Shown piece after piece: positions 38,477 through 47,494 of a stretch of DNA of 64,000 nucleotides. The notes under the pieces were generated by a model. That model saw nothing but the letters and a program-made list of their open reading frames with translations, did not search any database and had not been told where the DNA came from. Source of the stretch: Hybos culiciformis (lineage: Eukaryota; Arthropoda; Insecta; Diptera; Hybotidae); the NCBI GenBank assembly GCA_964007475.1, contig OZ023273.1:71177430-71241429 (forward strand), in the 5' to 3' direction. How positions within the stretch are numbered: position 1 is the first letter of the stretch; every line of letters starts with the position of its first letter. Both the position numbers and the translations under genes were made by a program.

Positions 38477-41214
38477 ATAAACAGTAGAGCCGTCTTTTGA
38501 AGAATTTCCGGGAATTCCTTGTTGTGGTGGTCGGTCCACCATGTCCTGGTCCTATAGCAGCTAAATTAGCTTTTCAGCCACCTCAACCAACTTATAAATT
38601 AACATCTGCCGATGATACGAATACAAAATATAATTTATCGCTGTCAGATCGTGCTGAATGGCAATATTCGGAGCGTGATAAAAATAAAGTTGAAGGTTTT
38701 TTTACACGAACATCACGAGGAAATAACATGCATTTATGTCAAATGTAGTAAAAATGCCAAATACACATTATTATTTTCACATGGAAATGCTGTGAGTTAA
38801 AAAAAAAAATTAAAAAATGCTTACCTAGAGAATTGATAAAAAAATTGAAACAAAAAAATTATGTCCTCTTTCTTTAGTTTGCATTATTGGTTTGCATTTC
38901 CCAGAATTTTATTTCTTATTTATTTTATTTTTTTCATTACGTAAACCTACTACCTACCTACCTATAAGTTTATCAACTTCTGAACGCTCCAATAAGCAAA
39001 ACATTTTTATGATGGTTTCACGATGTCGAACAAAATTAAAAGAAATATATACAGATTTCTACCTGCCTACCTTCTCCCTCATACCTACTATGCCGCTTCA
39101 GAAACTTTCATCATTACTTTCTTATTAGAGTTTCTAATTTTATTACTAACATTTCTTTTAGGTGGATTTGGGTCAAATGAGTAGCTTTTACTTAGGGTTA
39201 GGTTCACGAATCAATTGCAATATATTTAGTTATGATTATTCAGGTTATGGTACGAGTGGTGGAAAACCATCTGAAAAAAATTTATATGCTGATATTGAAG
39301 CCGCATGGCAAGCTCTAAGAACTCGGTAAGTAATTAAAATTTGTCATAACTTGTATAAAAAAAATCTATAAGTAGCTCGTCGCTAATCAATAAAAAACAA
39401 AAACACCGAAAATTAAAAATTCTAAAAGACGAAATTTTTATTTCGAATAAAATGGGTTATATATTGAAAAAAAAGCAATCAAAAAACTTAATTAATTTAT
39501 ACATTAATTTCGATTACAAATCTTTTAATCTAAAAAGTAAGATATACATATTTTATTTCCTACAATTTGTAAATTCATGTTAATTACTCTTTGTAACATA
39601 AATAAATATTCTACTTAATATGAGATAAGTTAAAGTTTAGATAATATTCAAAATTTTAAATAATTCTATAAATAACTATAACTCAATTCTCAAGTAAAAA
39701 ATAATGTGAATAAATTTATCTGTTAATGTTTTGGTAAATAACTAAAAGATAATAAAAATGTGAATACGAATAGGAAATGACTCTTTGCGATATGATTAAA
39801 AATAAGACTATAAGGATTATTTTTATACAATCATTAAAAAAAACTATTTTATTCCTGGAATAACTATAAAGCATTTAAAAAATTTCCAAAACAATTTATA
39901 AAAAGTTTTAATAAAACAAAGAAAATAATTAACTCCCATATTTTTACGAAACGAAATGCTTCTTATTTTATTTAAATAAATATTTTCATCTGAATTCTGG
40001 GCAAATATACTTATCTTCTTCCGTTTTTTTTTTTTTATATTTTTATTGAAATACAATTTCAATCAAAAATTTTCGAATGAAATCAACATTTTTACAAACT
40101 CTTTAAAGTTAGGTAAAAAAATTGTATTTATGAACTTTAGCACTGAATTAAAGCTTCCTTTTTAGTATTATGATCTACTGTGAAATATTTTTAAATTTAA
40201 AATTATATATATTATGTATAATAAGTAAGTACATATAATGATTATTATATTAATTAAATTTACTTGAACAGTAAATGAGTAATTAATTATGAATATTAAA
40301 ACTGTCAATATTATAATATTTTCATGGCAAATCAATTTAATTTTGTAATAAAAAATTAAAAGGGTTGTTTTATTGAAAATATAGAAATGTTAATTATTGA
40401 AAAAATTATAACTAATGTGTTTGATAACGTATTAAAGAACAATTTAATAATGATGTTACACATCGAAATGGGGACTTCGAAGAGATCATAAATATTTTCA
40501 TTTATCTAAACGTCAAATGACGTGTAAAAGTATGCTAGAAAAACAGCTAAAGATATAAATTAAAACAAACTTTTTATAGACAAGTAACAAAAGTACAGGT
40601 AATTGGAAAAAATGTGGCAATGTATATTATATAACATGTAATAAGTATATAACATGATAATTTTATAAAATAATAAAAAACTTGTTAACTATGTCGTCAG
40701 TGATTTGATAATTTGGGAAATTTTGTATTTTACCGAGTAGTGTATCATAATATTTGCATTAATAGATTACAAATTACATTCTAAATGTGAGCACTGCAAA
40801 ACCGAAAAGTTTTTAATGATTATATATTTTAGATTCAATATTAGTCCAGAAAATATTATACTCTATGGTCAAAGTATTGGAACAGTTCCAACCGTTGATT
40901 TAGCAACAAAACATGAAGTTGGTGCAGTAATTCTGCATTCGCCGCTGATGTCGGGAATGAGAGTAGTTTTTCGAAATACAAAACGCACATGGTTTTTTGA
41001 CGCATTTCCAAGGTAAGGATGAAGAAATACACAAATGTAAAGGCAATACATATCTCATTTCCAACTATATTTTCTTTTCAGTATTGATAAAGCATCCAAA
41101 GTTAAATCACCCACATTAGTAATTCATGGAACAGATGATGAAGTTATCGATTTTTCACATGGAATCGGAATTTATGAAAAGTGTCCTAAAGCAGTTGAGC
41201 CCTTATGGGTTGAG
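38477..41214 (+). pseudogene. ABHD17: ABHD17-family serine hydrolase, four exons, incomplete
   Basis: ABHD17 proteins are membrane-bound alpha/beta hydrolases that remove palmitate from proteins. Exons: about 38477-38791, 39162-39325, 40833-41012 and 41082-41214, all with GT-AG junctions of consistent phase. Recognisable segments are [31 protein letters not shown] (oxyanion region), YDYSGYG, the nucleophile elbow LYGQSIGT (exon 3) and [14 protein letters not shown] with the acid (exon 4). Problems: no ATG; the N-terminal cysteine cluster that is palmitoylated in the family is scarcely recognisable (only PPCPG); the frame changes near 38722 so exon 1 needs two frames; and the final exon with the catalytic His (GHND in the family) is not found after exon 4. 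A possible 49-bp 5' intron ends at 38476. Either a pseudogene or a damaged or misassembled gene. Confidence 0.8.
39326..40832 (+). other. Large intron of the ABHD17 locus
   Basis: 1.5 kb of AT-rich DNA between exons 2 and 3, starting GTAAGT and ending TATATTTTAG. No mobile element or gene is recognised in it; the 72-codon minus-strand frame at 39844-40062 is low-complexity. Confidence 0.7.
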
Positions 41215-41742
41215 GTAATGCAAACAGATTTTTATTGCTTCTTATACCGGAAAGGAAATTACAGAATTAATGTAACTGTTGTCAAACAATTTTTTCTCTG
41301 TGTTTTTAATGTAAAGATTTATTTGATTTTTATTGTCGACTAGCTTACTACTTACTACGAAAGTAAATACAGAAATTGGTGTTTTCCTTTCAATCATGAT
41401 AATGTCAATTTCCAAAAATAATGGAAACATAACTAATAAAGAATTATTAGTTTCATAAAAGTTTTTTGAAAATCAATTGCACACAATATTGCACACAAAT
41501 AAAAAAAAACTAAAACAATTCCTATTTGGGATTTTCAATTTTGGTAAATTAAAATTTAAATTCAACATTTTTTAATAATAATATTCGTCTTATAATTAGA
41601 AAAATTTCAAAGACTTGATAAGGGAAGATATTTGCAAATATATAATTTCTACTCGATCAAAAAAATCAATTTTCAAATAAATTTTAGGGAGCTAATTAGT
41701 ACTAATTATTACGATAATTATTTTACATCATTTTAATTTAAG

Positions 41743-42965
41743 GTTGTCAAAAACTATTCACATGGTACTTTCCGTTATGGTCCTTTGCATCAAATTAGTT
41801 TGGTTGGCAAAGTACATGAGGAGGTTGGTGGTTATTTTCCAGATTTATTGGGACGTATTGAAAATAATCCATTTTTAAGAAAGGTAAATTAATTTAAAAA
41901 AAAGATCTCGGTCAATATTTTATTTTATTTTATTTTCAGACAATGCCTTGGGGTGAACAATCAATTCTTCAAACTGATCCTCGTAACTCAAATGACGGAC
42001 CGATTTTATGGATCAGAGCTGGAGAACAATTGGTACCAACAGCAGAATTAAACAGTAAACTCCATTAAAGAGGCAAAGGTACGTCTACAAAATTTGTATT
42101 AAAATAAATAGAAAAAAATGCGCAATTTTGTAAAATGTATGTAAAACAGCTCAGAAAGATTAATTGATATATTTCCAAATTTTTTTTTAGAACGAGAATA
42201 AATGAATTAAGGAATTTACAATATTTACCACGTTTATCAGAGGCTAGAGAAACTATGATTGAAGATCGAACAAAAGCTCATGCGGATCATGTTGGTCACG
42301 GGCATGAACGCATGACAACCGCTGCTGTTGGTGAGTTGAAAATTACTTAAATCTAAAATTATTTTATACTTTTAATTTTTTTATTTTTAGGAGTTTTAAA
42401 AGCAGTCCACTGTGGACAGCCTTACAATCAGAATCGTGTAACAAAGGATGTTGTAGCATTTTCTGCTAAAGATTTTAACTATTTAGTTGAAATGCTTCAA
42501 CTGGATTTGCACGAACCACCAATATCACAATGTGTACAGTGGATTGAAGATGCAAAATTAAATCAATTGAGACGAGAAGGAATTCGTTATGCTAGAATAC
42601 AATTATATGATAATGATATTTACTTTTTACCGCGCAACATCATTCATCAATTCCGAACTGTGACGGCAGTTACCAGTATTGGTATGTTCAAAATTGTGTT
42701 CTCATAATAAAATACTCATAATAAATCGCCTGTTATAATGACTAATGAAAATTTACCTCGCAATATTGAAAACATCCCTGTTTCTGCTGCCTTAGAGAAA
42801 TCAAATTCTTTTACTAATCCTAACATTAATCAAATAATATCAAAAACAACAACAAATCAAAGCAATAATGCAAATAATAGGACCCAACACCAGCAATCAA
42901 CTGATTTATTAAGTTCGATAATGGCTAGTATGGAAAGTGGAACTACTATCACTAATAAAAAGTGA
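41743..42965 (+). pseudogene. RSBN1: RSBN1-family (KDM9/DPY-21-like) C-terminal exons, broken
   Basis: RSBN1 proteins are nuclear JmjC-type factors; the C. elegans relative DPY-21 demethylates H4K20me2. Exons: 41743-41883, 41940-42078, 42191-42330 and 42391 to about 42682. Conserved segments seen are [86 protein letters not shown] and [13 protein letters not shown] one-base loss in the A-run near 42056 shifts frame and gives a stop in exon 2, yet the splice phase to exon 3 fits the original frame. After SIG the frame meets two stops (42705-42710) and then resumes as an Asn/Ser/Thr-rich tail to 42965 in the same frame; the conserved segment expected there is missing. The N-terminal two thirds of the protein is absent upstream. 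It follows the truncated ABHD17 directly. Confidence 0.8.
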
Positions 42966-44037
42966 ATTTTATCGTATTCCCAGAATAAAAAAAAAAAATT
43001 TTGTATTTGACTAAATTTTTATTTAGTACTGATTTTAATGTTGAACGAAAAGATTTTTTTTTTTTAGACTTAAGATTTATAGCAAGATAATCTTTTAAAA
43101 ATAAGCATTATACTTACTAAATTATTTTGTTAAGCTGAGTAAAATTTTTCTAACATATTTTAATTTAATATGTTTTTCAAAGAAATTAAGTAATATTATG
43201 ATTGACGAATTACAATACAAATTTTTACAAGAATGCTTTCATTGCGGTTTTAATTATGTTTCTCGATCTCGGCTAGTTTTTCTTTCTTAAATTATTTTTA
43301 TAAGCAATAAATTTTTGTGATTATTTTCAGAGGATAAATTTGTTGTTGGATGTAACAAAAAACAAAATTGTCCGCACATATTTAAAATATAGATGCCATC
43401 TACTTAATTTTGTAAAATATTTTAAATTCAAAATGAAAATTTGTATTGTATTTCACAATTGAAACAATATTAAAAGGCTCTTTGCAAATTTCTCTCATTT
43501 TTAATTAAGTAAAAAGAGTTAAAATTTATTAAGCCATTTTATTAATATTAAGTTTTTTTTTTCTTTAAATTTTTTTACGTAAATTCTTCTTTTTTTCTGA
43601 CGTTGCACGATTTATTTATTTTAACTTTAATGAACAAGTCAGTTGATAGAGTATGTAATAATGTATTATTAAGTTTGCATTATAAGGTTATAAGGTTTAA
43701 AGATCATTTCCCTTTAATTTTTTATCAATCAGTAAAAATAAATATGCGTACATGCACTTACTTGTGTTATTAAAAGACAAATTTTTTTTGAAAATTGGGA
43801 GCAAAATAATTGCTAATCCATTTTATTTAATTTACGATACTTGTTAATTGTAACTTTAATTTTTATAAGAGAATTTATGTTAATTTGTTTGTTTTTATTA
43901 TTTCTATGTTAAATAATAAATAGTAATTCAACATTAACTGTATCTGATTCTTATTTTTGCAATTTTGGTTACAACAGTTTTTTTTTTTTAGCAAAGTTAC
44001 CATTAAATGAGCTGACCATTCTGTTAATTGATATTAA
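42966..44037. other. AT-rich stretch downstream of the RSBN1 exons
   Basis: Likely 3' flank of the broken RSBN1 copy; an AATAAA lies at 42984. I searched this stretch by eye for the missing ABHD17 last exon and the missing RSBN1 segment and did not find either. Confidence 0.5.
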
Positions 44038-44264
44038 TGTTAATTGTAAAATATACTTTAATGTAAGCTCACCATTTTTGTCCTCCTAAAAGGAAGGCTT
44101 ATTCAGAATATTTTTAGTTTTTCGCAAATATCTCGAAAATATGAATGGGTAAAAAACGCACCGTTTTCGAAATATTTGCGAAAAACTAAAAATATTCTGA
44201 ATAGGTCCTCCTTAGGAGGACAAAAATGGTCAGCTTACATTAAAGTATGTTTTACAATTAACAT
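44038..44264. repeat. Long near-perfect inverted repeat (arms about 100 bp)
   Basis: From ATGTTAATTGTAAAATATAC at the left to GTATGTTTTACAATTAACAT at the right, the two arms pair almost base for base, including TTTTTGTCCTCCT/AGGAGGACAAAAA and TATTTTTAGTTTTTCGCAAA and its mirror. The loop is about 23 bp. It has the form of a foldback MITE; no target duplication is evident outside the arms. Confidence 0.85.
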
Positions 44265-44674
44265 CGACGGCAGTCATAGAATTGTCCTTCGATGTCCATC
44301 ATATAAGTGACATTTAAGTAAGATTTACAACTAGCTTAGTAGTCAGCCTGATAACTGATCCTGGAGACAGTTTTAATTCTGACTTATATGTTAGTTTCAT
44401 AACTAACGGCTACGTCAGCTATATTCTTTACATTAATGCTTGTCGTATACCTAACGTTCAGTCGTAATTTACGGTTACAAATAACTAGCTCGAAGGCACT
44501 TGATGTATGGGCAATGTCAGTTATTTGTCACCTATATACGATCCATGTCGTACTTTTTATATATCCTTGTGGCTAACGTGTTCATATCATTAGTATACTA
44601 AGTTAGTTAACAAATGATGTTTTTTATTTCCGATGAACTAGACAAATAACTGACTCGTGGTATATTGGGTACAT
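44265..44674 (-). repeat. GC-richer repeat, family C copy 2
   Basis: On the minus strand it starts with GTACCCAATATACCACGAG and carries the GTTAGT..ACTAAC palindrome (44390-44407) and several CAGTTATTTGT words. This is the reverse counterpart of 37781-38340, with low overall identity. It sits between two palindromes, so the three may belong to one composite element. Confidence 0.45.
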
Positions 44675-45170
44675 AATAGTAGATTATTGGATATGTAAAC
44701 TAAATTTGTTATTAATTAAGAGTTCTGTATACACAAAAATACATTGACACGAGTCAATACTTATATTACGAGACCGAAGGTCGAGTGATATAAATTGACA
44801 AGTGTCAATGTATTTTTGTGTAAATACAGAACGAGTTGTATAACAAATTTTGTTTACATATCCAATATACTGTTTTAATGCGTAGGGGAGAGGTAGTTGC
44901 AAAGAGAGAATATTTTTTCTTCTCATTTTTTCTCATTTTTTTTTTTTTGTATTTGAGTGTATTGAAATATTGTGAGAGATATTATGTTTGTTTAGGTATT
45001 ACGTAATATTCAATACGAAACATCTAAATGATTTCATTATTTACGCTGATGCATCTAAATTTTTTCATTATATACGCTGATGCATCTAAATTTTTTCATT
45101 ATTTACGCAGATGCATCTAAATGATTGCATGTGTATTGACGCATATACCACTCCATTTAGTGATCTAAAT
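44675..45170 (-). mobile_element. Hairpin MITE, family B copy 2, with extended flank
   Basis: The palindromic core (44675-44880) has tip CGAGACCGAAGGTCGAGTG and arms ending AATAGTAGATTATTGG, the reverse of copy 1 (31361-31556). Beyond the core, CAATATTTCAATACA-type and CAATACACATGCAAT-type words (read on the minus strand) correspond in order to 30295-30470. The full family B unit therefore includes both hairpin and tandem-repeat parts. Confidence 0.65.
45021..45131 (+). repeat. 31-bp tandem repeat, 3.5 copies
   Basis: Units start at 45021, 45052, 45083 and 45114 (partial). Each reads CATCTAAAT, then TTTCATTATTTACGC(T/A)GATG with few changes. It lies within family B copy 2. Confidence 0.9.
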
Positions 45171-45171
45171 T

Positions 45172-45958
45172 CTATTCTATAGCACTAAATACAACATAAC
45201 GATCCCCAACGCATTAAAAATTAATATTTGTCTGATTTTTATAAGTTCGTTTAAAAGGGTCTTTGTGAATTGTGAATATTTTATAATGAGTTTTTGAATA
45301 TTTAAATATAAATTTTTGAATAAATGCATTTTTTTTTACTTTAATTATATCCATTTCAATGTATTATTTAGAATTAATAATTTGATACTTAGAGAAAATA
45401 AATATTTTTCTGGATATGAAGGCAGTAAACGTGTTATTAATAACGATACTAAAATTTCGAACGTTTTAGTTTTTTGAAGTATGTACAGATAAGGCTTAAA
45501 TTCCAAAAAAAAATTAAATATCATACAAATATTAATAAATATCCAAAAATAAATAATTAAATGAAACCTTATTTTCGTAATATTTGCATTACATCAAATT
45601 TAAATATTCTGGTTCGGACTTAGTCCAAGTGAAAGAGAAAATACTTTTTCGAGCTCAATGATAGTCGTTTAGATTCAGTATTAATTAAACGAAGAAAAGT
45701 AAGAAGGGGAAACTGGCCAAATACTGAATTTTTCTTGGAACTTACATTTTTCCATGCACTGACAAAGCTGCGGCCGCTATATTTTCTGTATATTTTTTGC
45801 TACGTAGAACGTACATAGTTCAAATCGAACTAGTGGACGAGGTTAGCAAAATTATTTGCTATTTTACATCTAAGGGAAAATATCTGTAATAGTTTTATTT
45901 TTTAATATAGCAATATTTGTCATAAAAATTTCAGAAACTTGTATTATTGTATAAAAAA
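45172..45958. other. AT-rich stretch, nothing recognised
   Basis: Mixed AT-rich DNA; 45600-45860 is slightly GC-richer, with GCGGCCGC at about 45770. No gene is supported. Confidence 0.55.
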
Positions 45959-46352
45959 ATCAACTAAAACACTTCTTGGCGCAGTTAAAACTCGTGACGC
46001 AAGCTACGTACACAATTCAATTCATCACACAAAAGAAATGATATCAATTTGTGTGCCGCAAGACGCTAAGCGTGCGTGCGTGCAATCAGTGGTTGTTGGA
46101 GCAGAAGTCAAGGCAAAGAAAAATTGTCAACAAAAGATCACACCGAAATTCTTTTGCACAAATTATTCGATGCGACATTTTCAGCAATTTTCCTTTGCTT
46201 TGATTTTTGCTCCAACAACCACTGATTGCACGCACGCAAGCTTAGCGTCTTGCGGCACACAAATTGATATCATTTCTATTGTGTGATGAATTGAATTGTG
46301 TACGTAGCTTGCGTCAAGAGTTTTAACTGCGCCAAGAAGTGTTTTAGTTGAT
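45959..46352. repeat. Inverted repeat with 168-bp arms
   Basis: The left arm (45959-46126) and right arm (46185-46352) have the same length and are close to 90 percent complementary, from ATCAACTAAAACACTTCTTG at the outside to AAAATTG/CAATTTT at the inside, with a 58-bp spacer. Arms are GC-richer than the surroundings and include GCACGCACGC and TTGTGTGCCGCAAGACGC. Mirror-image open frames occur on both strands because of the symmetry. Either a large foldback element or a hairpin-RNA locus. Confidence 0.88.
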
Positions 46353-46445
46353 ATAATTATTTTTTGAAGGTAAATGAATATGTATATAAAAATATTTCGA
46401 AAAAACTTGACATTTAGGGAGACTTTTAGAAATTTTGGGTAATTT

Positions 46446-47157
46446 TTTTGATTTTGGAACATTTTTTGATTTTGGGACATATTTGGATTTTGGGACATTT
46501 TTGATTTTGGACATTTTTGATTTTGGGACATTTTTGATTTTGGAACATTTTTGATTTTGGAACATTTTTTGATTTTGGGACATATTTGGATTTTGGGACA
46601 TTTTTGATTTTGGGACATTTTTGATTTTGGGACATTTTTGATTTTGGGACATTTTTTGATTTTGGGACATATTTGGATTTGGGACATTTTTGATTGTGGG
46701 ACATTTTTGATTTTGGAACATTTTTGATTTTGGAACATTTTTGATTTTGGGACATTTTTGATTTTGGGACATTTTTTGATTTTGAGACATATTTGGATTT
46801 TGGGACATTTTTGATTTTGGGACATTTTTGATTTTGGAACATTTTTGATTTTGGACCATTTTTGATTTTGAGACATTTTTGATTTTGGGACATTTTTTGA
46901 TTTTGGGACATATTTGGATTTTGGGACAATTTTGATTTTGGGACATTTTTGATTTTGGAACATTTTTGATTTTGGGACATTTTTGATTTTGGAACATTTT
47001 TGATTTTGGGACATTTTTGATTTTGGGACATTTTTGATTTTGGGACATTTTTGATTTTGAGACATTTCTTGATTTTGAGACATTTTTGATTTTGGGACAT
47101 TTTGGGATTTTGGGACAATTTGGATTTTGGGACATTTTAATTTGGGACATTTTTGGG
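46446..47157. repeat. 17-bp minisatellite, about 42 copies
   Basis: The unit is GATTTTGGGACATTTTT with variants GGAACA, GGGACATATTTG and insertions of one T. Because 17 is not a multiple of three and the unit lacks stops on the minus strand, all three minus-strand frames stay open for 230-300 codons and show the same 17-residue Met-Ser-Gln-Asn-Gln-Lys-type repeat. These are not genes. A higher-order period is visible where the TATTTGGATTTTG variant returns every 100-130 bp. It lies between the 168-bp inverted repeat and the LTR element. Confidence 0.92.
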
Positions 47158-47247
47158 ACTTGAGCCTGAGTGGAAATCATATTGGAGAGTGATTGAGTGA
47201 AATGAAATTATTGAGCGTCGACCTTTGACTGCGAAATATATTGTAAC

Positions 47248-47425
47248 TGTAATATTTGTTATTAAAACAAATATTAATAGTATTTTTAATTATATTTTTA
47301 TTTATTAAGTTTTTTAGTAAATTACAAAAACAAAAGAATACTTTCAGTTGAACATCTAATTAATTCTGCTGGTTACCATTCGTTACATAAATTATAGTAC
47401 CATTTTAATATATAAATATATTACA
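47248..47425 (-). repeat. 3' LTR (178 bp)
   Basis: Near-identical to the other LTR except for one missing block of 18 bp around the sequence ACTTAAGTGTTACCACTA, lost between short TACCA repeats. Otherwise almost no substitutions are seen, which implies recent insertion. Confidence 0.93.
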
Positions 47426-47436
47426 CGTTTTGTTTT

Positions 47437-47490
<54 letters not shown>
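47426..47490 (-). other. Homopolymer tract at the polypurine position
   Basis: Directly inside the 3' LTR the minus strand reads a run of about 53 A, then AAACAAAACAAAACG, up to the LTR. This occupies the position of the plus-strand primer (polypurine tract). The long A run is unusual and has probably expanded by slippage; its exact length in the assembly is unreliable. Confidence 0.6.

Positions 47491-47494
<4 letters not shown>

Noticed and set aside
38892..39128. 78-codon frame in the first ABHD17 intron
   Set aside because: It lies between a good donor and acceptor, is low-complexity and has no homology I recognise.
40869..41051. Minus-strand frame opposite ABHD17 exon 3
   Set aside because: Shadow of the coding exon.
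45939..46286. 115-codon plus-strand ORF
   Set aside because: Arises from the symmetric inverted repeat; its mirror is open on the other strand, and no domain is visible.
46446..47157. CRISPR-like regular repeats
   Set aside because: Units are contiguous without unique spacers, and the context is a eukaryotic genome; a minisatellite explains them. The same holds for 26101-26389.
46181..47180. Three overlapping minus-strand ORFs of 230-300 codons
   Set aside because: They are one 17-bp tandem repeat read in three frames; all give the same periodic peptide and the frames extend into an inverted repeat.
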